64,000 bases of DNA from NCBI GenBank assembly GCA_023014365.1, contig JAEBUN010000024.1, forward strand, positions 62,001-126,000, written 5' to 3'. The stretch is from Lepiota brunneoincarnata. Taxonomy: Eukaryota > Basidiomycota > Agaricomycetes > Agaricales > Agaricaceae. The notes beneath the pieces were generated by a model. It was not told where the DNA came from. It saw only the letters and a list, made by a program, of their open reading frames with translations, and ran no database searches. Below, in pieces: positions 50,414-62,605 of the stretch (positions within the stretch are counted from its first letter, which is position 1; each line of letters begins with the position of its first letter). Position numbers and translations under genes: made by a program.

Positions 50414-53400
50414 ATGTCGAGTCTTGCGGCACAACTTGCCCAATCTGCCTCTCTCAATGCCGCACTTCTCGTAGATCGCTCCAGGCGTAAACCGACCGAA
50501 TCATACCTTTTCACAGGTCGAGATGCAGAGCAACACGACTTGGACTCCATCTATGCACTTGGAACTAATGCTTTCCTTAAATTATGCTCCCTGGACAATC
50601 GCCTGAAACGCTTTGAGTCAGGATCTATTCTCGGATAGAACGAGAGCTTTGGACAGGACGCTCCTAGGGAAGGAAGAGGACGACAAGCTGTCTGTTGTTA
50701 TCGGGGAGTTTCTTGGGCTTCTGGGACCCTGGTTATTGGAGGCACCAGCTGCTAGTATCATAGAATGGCTCGTTAGGAGGCTAAGGTAAGGATTTTACGA
50801 GTCAGAGGCACGGTTCATCAATCCAACTGTTTTTAAACTAGGATCAACGAGTTCAACGTCTCGAGTATGTTGGCGTTATTCTTGCCCTACCATGACACAC
50901 TCCAGTTCGCAAAATTAACCACCATCCTGCACATCAAGTAAGGGTTACTCGCTATGGTCTCTCTGTTTATCACTGATGATTCTCAAAGGCCAAACACAGC
51001 ATGGAGCTTTCTCCTCCCGTTCAAATCTGCCGCACAAAGTGTACCGCGGGTCTCGCTCGTTACCGAAATGCTACGGAACACTGATGTAGCCAGATTCGTC
51101 GCTTCGTTACTCGCTTCTGCTCTGAAAGAAGATCGTTCGCATCGTGTCTTACTGGCGTTCAATGCCGCAACTCTGCATGAGTTCATCTCCAGGAGCAAAA
51201 CACTGAGCGAAGGTACCATGGCGTATCTTCTGCCTGCAATACTAGAGCCTTTGGAGAAAAAGCACGGTGTTCCGAAAGATGCTATCGTACGTCCTATTGC
51301 AGTTTTCCGCTATCACACGAGTTTCTGAGTAGCTTTCGTTACAGCTTGGAAGTTTTATCTTGCTATCTGCCTTGTCTCGCAAATGTGAGCTGCTCTCGTC
51401 GGCCCTGAAGGTCGTCGTGGGATCTATGGCAACATGTGCTGAGATGGTCGCAACAAGGCAGTTGGTCAGCGCGTTAATTGCTGTCTGTGAACCTCAGACA
51501 GAGCTTGAGGCGTTCTCAAATTCGATAGCAAAGGCAATCATTAAGATACCGTAAGTCGAACTCATGATGGCCAATTTCTCTTACTGATGTTTCTGCCCAG
51601 GGATATCAAGGAGGAGTTGCAGAATGCGGTCGGTTGGGTTGGGTCTGAGAAATTGGTCCGGCCTCTCATTCCAGCACTGATATCAAGGCTAGTCTCCGTC
51701 GCCCATCGTGAAATTCAAAACAAACACTCACCGTGTAACTATAGACTGCCTGACGCCCGAAGCTCCGTGCTTCTTGAGTCCATTATATCGATGCCTATGA
51801 TTCCTGCCTCTGTTGTCGAACGTGCTGCCAGTCTGCTTATGACCGAGACACTCTCCTCAACCTCTGACAAAGCGGGGGCTTCTCGGTTGTTGTTTTCCAA
51901 TATCCAGCAACGACACCCTGATGTCTTCCAGCGTGTTACTCGGAGTGCTCAAGAAGATGAAGACGAAGGGCTCAGACAAGCTATCGATCAATTAATCTTG
52001 TCCCTTTCACTGGTATGCCTTCGCAGATTCCCTGGAATACCTGTGATTCTAATATAACATCTCTTAGGTTTCCACGGCAGGTTCCCAGAGCAAGGACAAG
52101 GTTGATATGGTCCTTGCATCAACTAACGCAGATGTGAGCGTTAGAACCATTGCTGTCAGAGAACTGGTATCCTCTTTATCAGACTCTGCCGCTCTTGCAG
52201 ATGCAGACAAGGTACATACACAACACCCGATTCGCACAACAACGACTTATTGAAGATCTTGTAGCAATCCGTAACTTTTGCGCTCATAGCACGTGTCCAA
52301 GATCCTGAACAACAAGTCCTTGAAACGCTCTATGCACAACCTGCATTGATTGCTCCGTTGTTTGTAGCAGAAGCTTCCACATATCTCGAAGCGCTCTCGG
52401 CGTGTCTCGGCACAAAGCCCAGGCGGAAGTCTTTACGACTCCATTTAACGTTTGTCCTCAAGTACCTCTACCCTGCAGTTGGCTCGAAAGATAGGAGTAC
52501 GATTGTGCTGCACATACTATTCCCATTCCTCCTGTTCTCGAAGCCACGACAACATACAGCGGAGGTCGTGTGGGGTATCATTGCGGACAACATGGCTAAG
52601 GAAACGGGAAAGGAGTTCGAGATGTTGAAAGGGTGTGCAGATGTAGTGAAGGCTGAGGAGGGGAAGGCTGGCGAGGACTCGGTGGAAAAAATGAAAAATA
52701 TCAATGCCGCCCTTGTTGCCAAAATAGCTCGTGAGTAGTTCCGTGGTATATCTAACGTCTGAATTCTGACGTGGCTCGTAGAAAATATCCTCACGTCCAA
52801 TCAGCTGTTTGAACTCCTTCCGATCTTGTTGTCGCAAATTGAAGAAGCAAATTTGCATATACGTGCACTGGGATACCTCGTTGCGCAATCTTTGCTCAAC
52901 AAGCTCTCCGGAGAGCATCAGATTGAGGTCGCAAGGAAGATTTTAAGCGTTATGAAGCTGGAAGAGATCACTGGGATTGAGGATCTCCCTGCCGAGGACG
53001 ATCAGTTCCTTGAGGTGTGTTTTTCTTGAACCTACGGACGTGATTGGACATGCCTGATTCAAGCTTTAGACTCTGAAGGAGATCCCCGAAAAGAACGTGA
53101 TCCACAAACCCAAAAAACAGAGTACGCTGTCTTGGCTTCAGATATCGCTTATCGCCACTGTCTGCCGGATTCCTTCTCCCGACGGCTTGGCTCCCAATTG
53201 GCTTTCCGACCAGCCTCCTGTAAGTGCCTCCTCACACGGGACTGCTGGGTGTTAAATTTTATAATAGCCTCAAACGGCTGACACCCGTGGTCCACGCTAC
53301 GTCGCACTTATGCGTGCCATCTACCGCCTCGCCAACTGTTCCACTCTGCCCGTCATTACATCCAGCCTCCTCCGCGTATTTTTCCTCAACCTTAAAGTCG

Positions 53401-56400
53401 ATGCGCTTGCCTTCCTGGCTGGTGTCTGGACGACTTCGGATGGTAAAGAGTTTGATTCGCTGAGAGAAATTGCGCTCCGTCATGCAGCTGCTTTCCTCGA
53501 AGCACATGTATTAGAGGATGACGGCGTGGATTTTCAGACCATTGTGCCCGCGTTTCTTGTGGCTTTGCAGGATTCTTCTGCGGTTGTCAGAAAGGCCGCG
53601 GTGGAGTGTTTGGCGAGGGTGAGGTTGATTACGGAGAGGAAGTTGAGGAGCGTGTATAAGTTTGATGCTATTTATGGGGATGTCAATGGTACGTTTCTAC
53701 CAAGGCCTTCGACGACAAGTATTGTTGATGTTTCCGTGCCCGGTTGAAAAGACGATACCTTACAATATCTTGACCAGGGTGATCTGAAGCGATACCTGGC
53801 ACAACTGGTAGCGCATCAGCAGCATTTTGTACAAGATTGCACCTACCTCCGAGTTGTGCATGGAGAGCACCTCAGCCCCGCCAAAGGAGACACGAAGAAG
53901 GATACCGAGTGAGTATACTGCCCGGCTTCAGGCTTTTAGTTGCTAAAACCTCATTTGCTAGGTACAAGAGTAATGTTTTGTACTACCTCCTCTCTCATGT
54001 TAACGCACTAGATCTCTCGAGCGTCAAGATCAAAATACTGGAATCGGTTGGCCTCATATCGGCACCCCTAAAGGCAGTCACGTTGCTGCCGTCGATTTCA
54101 GCTTTGCATGAGCACCAAACGGATGAGACAATGTCTTGTCTACTATTGGCGTGCATCGACGCATCTTCCGTTGTGGACTTGAATGATGTTTCGGGGGGCA
54201 CTTTGGGGCGTGTATCTACGCATGCTCGAGAGATATCTCCAACCTGTCTCGGCCGCTGCTCCCCGAGAGATATTAATCAGACTCTTCGAGACCGAGGTGT
54301 TTACGAAATTGACGCACGAGAAGCAGGTGATTGTTTCTGAAGCAATCATAAACGTTGCAGCGCATGAGCCAGATGCGGTGAGTGTAATGAAAAATGGTCA
54401 AGTGTTAGTATACGCTTGCTTAGGTGACACAACAGCAATCTTATTGCAAGAAATTACTGTCAAATATCATCACGGACGTCCCATTGATTATGAAATTGCT
54501 TAACAACCTTGCGCCCATACCACAGAGTAGCACCCCAAGAGCCGCTAAGCGGGTCAAGACTACCGAGTGAGCCTTCTACCTCTTGGGTTATTATAATCAT
54601 ATTAAGCGTCTCTATAAAGTTCAAGCCAGGAAGACCACGACATGACCGGATTGAGCTTGTTGGCAGAAGTCTTGGGAACAAAACCTCTACCAGGCTCTCT
54701 AGATCTTGTCTCCGCTCTACTCGAAACTCTTGGCAAAATTGTGCAAAGCGTCTCCTCTTCGCAAGCTGATGTCAACTACATCCAGCAAATGCTGATGTCT
54801 GCGATTGACAACGCTGCGTCCAATATTTTAGTGAGTGGGGTTGACGGGAGGGGCTTTAAATATAACTGATGCGTCGTAGGAGGTTCCCAGTGTGACGCCT
54901 AGCACTATTCGGTTAGATGTGCTTGTGGAAGTCATTAGAGGCAAGGATTTATCTGTGCACGGCCATGCTAATTATAGTTACGCTGACGTGCCACCAGTTG
55001 TTGGAAATCCACAGACCTTCCACCAAGGGTTGTTGCTAATGGCAAGCCTGGCCCGCTTGGCACCTGAATCCATCTTGCACAATGTCATGCCCGTGTTTAC
55101 TTTCATGGGCTCCAATGTCTTCCACCGGGATGACACGTATAGCTTCCGCGTTGTTCAGAAGGTATGTGAATGCTGAAGTCAGCACAGTCGATAGTTTCTC
55201 ATATACACTCCATTAGACCATTGATGGCATTGTGCCCGTTATGGCTTCCTCGCTCAAGAAATCCAACTTCAACTCGCTAGATCTGTACATCGCTTCGAGA
55301 GATTTCCTACATGTGTTCACCGACGCAGTAAATCACATTCCGCGCCATAGGCGCACCAAGTACGTTTCATTGAAATCCGGAGCTTTCCCTTCCATTAACT
55401 CTACAATAGTTTCTTCGTTCACCTTGTCGATGTTCTTGGACCTAATCATTTCTTGGCTCCCGTTTGCATGCTGCTCGCCGAAAGACTGTCGAATCGTGTT
55501 GTCCGGCAGAGCCAGGAGGAGGCTTCTGTTACTCTTGCCTTACCTATTGCGCTGTTGCATTGTGTCACACCGACGATTCAGATAGCCGCACTTGTCGAGT
55601 TCCTGCGAGAGAGCGAACGACTAGTTGCATGTGCAGCAGATCCTTCCAACAAAATTTCCACACTATTGGACCCCACCGTGTATGCGCCATATCACTTTCC
55701 GTGGTTTCATTGGAACTAGCTGATTGTATTTAGGGACGGAGAATCCTCTGTTACTGTGACTACGTATGTTAAAAGGGCACAGACACTCGTCACCCTAACA
55801 GGTCGGGCAATTCACCCAGGCGCCACTGTCGACCTAGACGAGCCGGGAAAAGAGTCACTTAACTTCACTCGTGTCCGGTCTAATCAGTCTGGCGACTCTG
55901 GACGACAATGCTTCTGAGATAAAGCTCAGTGGCCTCGCAGCAGCTTCACAAACAACACTGGGGAAGGTATTAAACGTTATGCCAGCCAGCAGCTTCATTG
56001 CGACCACCGTTTCTATGTTGGCGTCCGATAGTATGATTGTGCGTTTAATCATGGCTTCCTCGCCCTGGCTCTAATCATCACCTTTGTAGATGCATACTGG
56101 TGCTCTGGAGCTTCTGGCTGAGCGTGTCCCGAAGATTACTGATCATATTCGACAAGAGGCTGTGGTGATGATCAGCAAGATCGTAGAGTTGACCGCCGGG
56201 CTGTTGTCACAGGACCATATAAACTTGGGAACTCACTGTTTGAAAGCCCTAAAAGTCATCGCCTCAACTTTAGCGCCAAAAGAAGAGGGCGCTCTTGCGG
56301 GGGCCTTGCCAGCTATCCTCGCTGCTTTGGACGTGCGGGAGTTGGTGCTTCACGCGTTAGATACTCTCATTCCCCTATCGTATGTCAAGACCCTCCTTGT

Positions 56401-58015
56401 CGGACGGAACAGCTTCTTATGAATTACTACAGGACCAAGCTGGGCCCCAGGATTATACCTTTCTTTAAGGCAATTATAGCTAAAAGTGTGGTCCTGCTAG
56501 AGGACGGCGATGACAGTGGGTATAAGCAACCCCATCTATTGTTCTAAGTGTATTCATCTTCTGCCCAGTACTTCTCGAGAAAGCTACAGCTGTTCTTCAT
56601 GGTCTACTGACCTCCATCCCCGCCTTCTGGGGCACCGACGCCATCGCCCAGATCGTAAATTTACACATGGATCATTGCATGGCAACCTCGGGCTGTCCCA
56701 GAGCTGCTATGACTTTGTTGATGAAGACTATGGCCAAGAAAGTACCGACAAAGGTGCTCCTACCCAACCTCATGGACGTTTGGACATCCGCTTCATCGAC
56801 TAAGAACCTTGTTGGTCTCTCAGTTTTACTTTTCTTCCGTGCTTATATGGCTGATTGTTGTTTAGGATCGTATTTCTGCGTACTCGGGCTTCCTTGCGCG
56901 AACGCTGCGGCATGCTCCTCGGGCTACTGTTCTTGAACAGATGCGGAGCCTATCCAAGATTTTTCTTGAAGCCCTTGATGTTGTCAAGGTGACGGACCCG
57001 AAGGAAAGCAAGGCAGGGCTGACCGATTTCATGACGGGTACAGCAGAACAACTAAAATATCTATAATAGGCGGAAACCCAAGTCATTTCAGCATTCAGGG
57101 AATTCGTGGTCAAATTGAACGAGTCAATGTTTAGACCAGTATTTCGTCGTCTCTACGACTGGGCGTTCGCGAACGAGTCCGGTACGGCTTCTTCTCCTAA
57201 TTACATGGCATCTCAATTTATCCTTCTCCAGCCGACACTGCGAGAAAGATCACCTTTCTCCATACCTATTCCAGCCTTCTTGATTTCTTCAAAGCACGTG
57301 ATATTCAGTTTCTCTTAAGGAAAACAGCTTATGCCCACCTACAGGTCCTCATGGTTCCCTATACCTCTTTCCTATTGCAAGCCTTCATCTCTCACCTCCA
57401 GCTAAAATCAGTCCCAGGCCCTACAGACGATACATTTTCAGCTTTCTGGGTATCCCTTATCACGACCCTCACCAAGTCTCTCAGTTATGACGATGGAGGT
57501 GCGTAGTTTCGTATTCTCAAATTGGCCCGGCACTAAACACTATTCCCGAACAGGATTCTGGCGAGAGGACAAACTCCGTCAAATCGCCTCCCCGCTCATC
57601 CAGCAAGTGCCACTATGCACAAAATTTCCAACCGAAGCTCGCCGCAAAGATGCTTTTACAGCAGACCCTTGACTCTCTTGTGGAAAGCGTCTCTGACGAC
57701 ACACTCCTCAAGAGCATCAACCTCGACTTGCTTATGCATACCCGCTCCGAGAATGCCAAGGATCGCCAATTCGCACTGGCCTGCTCCGAGTCGCTCTGGC
57801 GTACGCACGGTGGTAAACTCCTTGGTATGTACCAAAAGGGATTTCTCTCCTTGTTTCCTATTGCTTACGCCGCTACTTGGATCTCAGGTTTCGCAGCTGA
57901 AACGGCAACATTCATAGCAGAATGTGGTGAAGATGAAAATGATATGGTTGTGAAAGAGTCATTCAAATTGAAAGATGCAGTAGAGGGCGTTGCAGGAAAG
58001 ATAGATGGGTTGTAA
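50414..58015 (+). CDS. UTP10: U3 snoRNP/90S pre-ribosome protein Utp10 (frame broken about three times)
   Basis: Very long HEAT-repeat protein of the small-subunit processome, needed for 18S rRNA maturation and rDNA transcription in the nucleolus. The N-terminus MSSLAAQLAQSASLNAALLVDR and the following LFSDRTRALDRTLLG and IIEWLVRRLR match Utp10. Later blocks are equally clear: APESILHNVMPVFTFMGSN, SFRVVQKTIDGIVPVMASSL, AVNHIPRHRRTNFFVHLVDVLG and the C-terminal ESMFRPVFRRLYDWAF. Some twenty short introns. Three surplus bases break otherwise conserved frames: 50622-50630 (before LFSDRTRAL), the six-G run at 54193-54198 (before LWGVYLRMLERY) and near 57634 (before LAAKMLLQQTL). Another phase problem near 55860 is unresolved. 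The gene should be essential, so these are probably errors in the sequence. Confidence 0.9.
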
Positions 58016-58182
58016 CCTTAGAACGCTATTGAGAAAAATTAGATAGTGATGATATCAAAGAATCACGTAACACCCGATATAAAGATATAACAGGGATATA
58101 CCGTCCAACACGGGGAAAGGGAGAAACTGAGGGTATAAAAATAGGTGTTAGACCTCTGATCCAGAGAGGCGATGTTCCCTTC

Positions 58183-61100
58183 TTATGAATTGTTGCCACC
58201 TTGGATCAACCTCTCAATGTTCATGCACTGTGAAAGTAATTGCACAATCACGCCCCGCCCGCATGCGTTGCTCACGAAGGGATCCTGTACAATAACAATA
58301 ATACCAATCGTCAGCTACCATCACTCCTGATTGAAGTCAAAAGAACGTACCTTGAGCAACTCGGTGGGACTCTTCCTAACAGCAGCCGATTCCGAACAGG
58401 CACGTAAGAACGAATGGAACATGGGGGACCACATCTCTGGTCTTGTGAGCGGCGGCCACCGACTCTGCACTTGTTTCGTGTCAGAGAAGGGTGGTTCCGT
58501 CTCTGCCATCTCCCATATTGTAGCTCCAGCGGACCAAACGTCAACCTTGAGCGCGTCATAGTTCGGACTGAGGTGTCATAGCGGTCACTACGAGATTTAA
58601 GCTGCATGGAGGGTAGATGGACGCACTATCGCATTTCTGGGGCCTGCCAGAATATCACACCCGCTGGATCCGATCTTAGTGATGATTCCTCGGGTAGTTT
58701 GATAGCATTAGAAAAGTCAGCTTCGAAGAGATATCAGTAATTTTGGACGAAAAATCCAAAGAAAACTTACTTAGTTTCAATACCCCATGACTGTTCAGCA
58801 GCAGATTGTCCGACCGGACATCCCGATGCGCAATCCGATGACTCTGCAAGAACTCAAGGGCAAGCAAGACCTGCGGACAAACACATTAGCGCCCTGCACA
58901 AAACAAGCGGGTCAAAGAAGAAACTAAGTACACTCACATCCCCGGCAAACCTCGCAATCATTCGATCCTGCAACATCAACCCGTCCGCCACAAGCCCAAC
59001 AACATCCGCCAAACTCCTCTCCATGAGCTCCATCCTCACCCACAACGTATCCTCCTTCAGATCCACATATAATGCATCCAGTCCCAGCACGTTCTCATGC
59101 CACAATCCCCTCATCAAGGTCAACTCCTTTTCTAAATCCACCAGTTTTTGCGTCTCGGATGAACGGTTACTTGACGGTGGTTCGATCGCTATAATCTTAA
59201 TCGCGACCAGCACCGACTCGCCTTTTGCCAGTTCCGCTGTGTCCCGCGCTTTGAGTATGGGCGGTAATCGGAGCTTGCTGGCTTTGGCTGGGTGCAGACG
59301 TGCAGCGAAGACGGACCCGGATTCACCTTCGGCAATTTCTTGCAGGTCGACGTAATGCTCCCTTGGCTCGACTGCTTCATCAATGAACGCCGAGAGGGGT
59401 GCGACAACACCAGAGAGCCAGCCCGGATACCGTTCTACAGGCGTCAAGGGCGTGCCTACGCTCATAGCAGTCGCGGGCGGTGGTTCCGTGGAGGGTGCAG
59501 GAGCATCATGAATGACAATCTTGGGCCGTGGCACTAAGCCCATGGTACTGTGGTTGCTATTCCCCACGGCACCCGTGGCATCGGTGTTGACACGAAGAGT
59601 GCCTGTGCCCCCCCATGTCTCTTCCTCGTCCCTCCAATCCTCCCCCTGCCCCTCCTCTCCCTCCTCCCCCTCCTCCTCCTCATCTCGATCCAAGTCCACG
59701 AATGAGTCCTCCACCTTAGTTATCACCGTCACCCCCTTCGGCGCGTTCCCAAATGTATCCCTCGGCGACGGGACAGATTGTTGATACGCACCCACGCCCG
59801 AGAAACTCAGCTGGGAAGGTGATGGTGTGTTTGCATAATACGACGCAAGATCCACGTCGTTCCCCAAGTCCGTCGTAGGCGTCGGCTGGTCCCGAGACTG
59901 TGAGCTACTAGATGTCGACCCGGACGCAGAACTCTCATCACTCCCAAACTGCGAGTTCATAGGCGAGGGCGGTATCCCAGACTGTCTCCTCGATCCTCCG
60001 GATGCGGGGGCGGCATCCGTACTACTGATATTGAAAGAAACACCCATCGGGGATAGCGGCGGGTTCTCTGTAGGAGATAGTTTCCGGGCCTGCTGCTCCT
60101 TTGCCTGATTTTTATCATCCTTATCCTTATCCCCCTCCTTTTCCTTGAACCCAACAGATGCCACAGCAACTTTGGTCACATACGCTCCCGTCCTCCTGAC
60201 AATTGACGCGTTCCGTATAATCTGCGGTGCCGTATACCCTGTCACAGTGCCGGTACTCAAAGTCGTCAGTGTCGATGAGCTACTCCGGCTTGAATCCCTA
60301 TTCGTCCTCCTCACACTCAATAGCTCATCATCCTCAGTCGGCGAAAGCAGTGTCCCATTTGAACCGGGACGCAGCGTACCTCTCTGTCCCGGAGCCATAT
60401 GCGCCAGGCCATCGGGCAGGGTAGGGGAAAAATCAGTCAGTGCTGCGGAGTAGGGTGCCTCTCTGAAGTCGTCTCTCTCGACAAAACCTTCCAGTTCGTT
60501 CCTGTACTCGCGCCATGAAGGAGAAGTGAAAGCGAGTGGTGATGAATCTTCCGAGAAATTGGTGTTGGGTGGGGACCGTGCAGCTGCTGATGCTTCTACT
60601 CGGCCTGACGGTGGCAGTCGCTCAGAGTGAGTAACATCTGTACCCGTCTCTATGTTTAGTGGTGAGGACCCGACATCTAGAAGTGCAATTCGTGGAGTTG
60701 GACGCGTCGACAAGTCAAGGGTAGTAGCAGTCTCAGATGGCTGTTGAGCCTTGACAGCTCGATCTGCTTGATTACCGCTCCCATTATCCAATAGTGATGC
60801 AGACAAGACAAGCTTGCTCCAGTCGTCGCTGCCACTGCTCGCGTGCAATGAGAGTCGAGGTGGCAAGGCTGGCATGCGCTTTGGTTGACTTCCACCCTGC
60901 TGTGGAGTGGAACGCGACGAAGACGAGCCGGAAGCGACCTGTGAAGAGGCGGTGTCGATGGTTGTATGGGGCCCATGCGTCACAGACGGTGATGTAGGAG
61001 AATCATTTGTCTGCCCACTAGGAACAATTAACTTTTTCTCGGTGGGAATGCTATATGCGGGCGGTGATATTGGCGAATGCGGGCTAGTGGATGGCTGGAA

Positions 61101-62267
61101 CAACCCCCGGGTAGATGCGTAAGGGTCGGTGCCAGGTGCCACTGAGCCAACAGCAGGGTGGTCAAAGGTGCTACTCTGATGGGAATCAGAGGACAAGGAT
61201 AGAATGGAGGTAGAAGGATTATGCAATGACGGGGGTTCGTGCCAGGGAGGAACCGGGTTCTTCTGGTTGGTGTTTCTGATTGAAGATATCGAGGCGGATG
61301 ATGTTGAGGTGGACAAGATGGGTACGTTGGAAGGAACAGGTTGAGACCTCCCTTGCAGAGACGTGTTGGAATAGCGTCGCATCAATGAAGTGCTGCGTGG
61401 TGTTGGGTGTGTTAGGATAGGGGATGCGCTGCGGTTAACAGCCGTTGCGGGTGATGTAGACCGTTCGTTGGATGGGGGCTGAGAGGTGGACGAAGGCTGA
61501 GAGGTGAACGTTGTCAGTAGAGGTACGGGATTATGGGCCGAGGGTGAATCGGGACGGCTGTTGTATAGCTGTTGGATCGTACGAGGGTTAACGACTCGCC
61601 TGGCGTTTAGCTGGGCAATCTCCTCCTCTGAAAAGCCCATCTGTGCAAGCGACGTAGACCAAGAAGGAGGAAGCCCAACGAACCTAAGATTGGGAGTGAA
61701 CTAATGGACGACGGGAGAACAACGAGAGAAACATACCCCTCGTCTACGTGTATGTTATGCTTGGGAGAATTGGTGAGCGGATGGGGATGGAGGACGAGAA
61801 TGGAGGAATACCTGGAAGTTGCTCGGCCATGAGATATTCTCATCTTCCTCCGGAGGCGGTGGATCGTCCGCCTCTGATTCTCTGGAGGCAGACCTGGGCG
61901 TACGCCTACCAAATTTGAGAAAGCTCAGGCTCTTTTTCTTCTTCGGGGCTGATTTTTCCGAGGGTGGGATTGATTTCGCAGAAGCAGCGGAAGAGACAAG
62001 AGACATGGTAGACTGGCTGGGTGCTGGAGATCTTCTGTGTGGGTACTGGGACTGATAGTGGGGGGAGAGTGGGGATTGGGGAGGGAGGGAGAGGGAGTCT
62101 GGGGAGAGAGAAGCAAGGGATCTGTTCTGGAGGTAGTATGGGTCCTTCGGGGGAGGTAGAGGCGGTTTCTCCTTTGCGTTAAACTTGAAGACATTGAGGG
62201 TAGAAAACCGCGATGACCTTCCGTTTCCCAATCCGGTGCTGGAGGACGCGCCGCTGCTGTTGGCCAT
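58183..62267 (-). CDS. PAK/Ste20-type protein kinase with CRIB domain and DFS motif
   Basis: Seven exons (62267-61812, 61759-61737, 61683-58938, 58870-58771, 58720-58627, 58567-58351, 58284-58183) give exactly 1,245 residues. After a basic/Pro-rich start (KEKPPLPPPKDPYY) comes a CRIB motif at about residues 146-170: ISWPSNFQ, HNIHVDEG on a 23-base exon, FVGLPPSW; it binds GTP-loaded Cdc42/Rac. A 750-residue Ser-rich linker leads to the kinase domain (about 937-1225): Gly loop AEGESGSVFAA, Lys989 in VAIK, HRDVRSDNLLL (1090-1100), DFS (1110-1112) where kinases have DFG, WQAPEMR, DVWSAGATIWEM. PAKs control polarity and septation. The start MANSS is preferred over an upstream in-frame site. The DFS motif could lower or alter activity. 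Confidence 0.9.
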
Positions 62268-62351
62268 AAGGATGGTAGTGATGGTGGTGGGGTTGGTTGG
62301 ATCTAGAGGACGGAGGTGGAGGACATAAAGGTACAAGGGGAGGAGAGGTGT

Positions 62352-62605
62352 TCAGTGTGTGGCAAACCTGATATCACGACGACGGATGGCGTATGATGAC
62401 AGGGAGTAGTTGATGTCGGTGATCCGGTTCGGTTGCCGTGCGTGAGTCCGTATTGCTGTGAATATGAGAACTGCAACAACGATGTGGAGAAGGACAAGCA
62501 GGACGACAACGACGACGAGGAGACTTGCGAGGGTGTTGGTGAGGTGGTTGATGGCGTCGAGGGAGCTCACTGTTTCCTTTTTTGGAAGGTGAGGTTATCG
62601 GCCAT
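62352..62605 (-). CDS. 68-residue single-pass membrane protein
   Basis: ATG 62605 begins MADNLTFQKRK; a 47-base intron (62570-62524, GTGAGC donor, CAAG acceptor) joins it to HLLVVVVVLLVLLHIVVAVL, one long membrane helix, and then TAIRTHARQPNRITDINYS and a basic tail ending RFATH. Exons of 35 and 172 bases give exactly 68 residues. With a short N-terminus and one helix it could be a signal-anchored subunit or a small regulator. It lies only 85 bases upstream of the PAK start on the same strand. No family is recognised. Confidence 0.55.
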
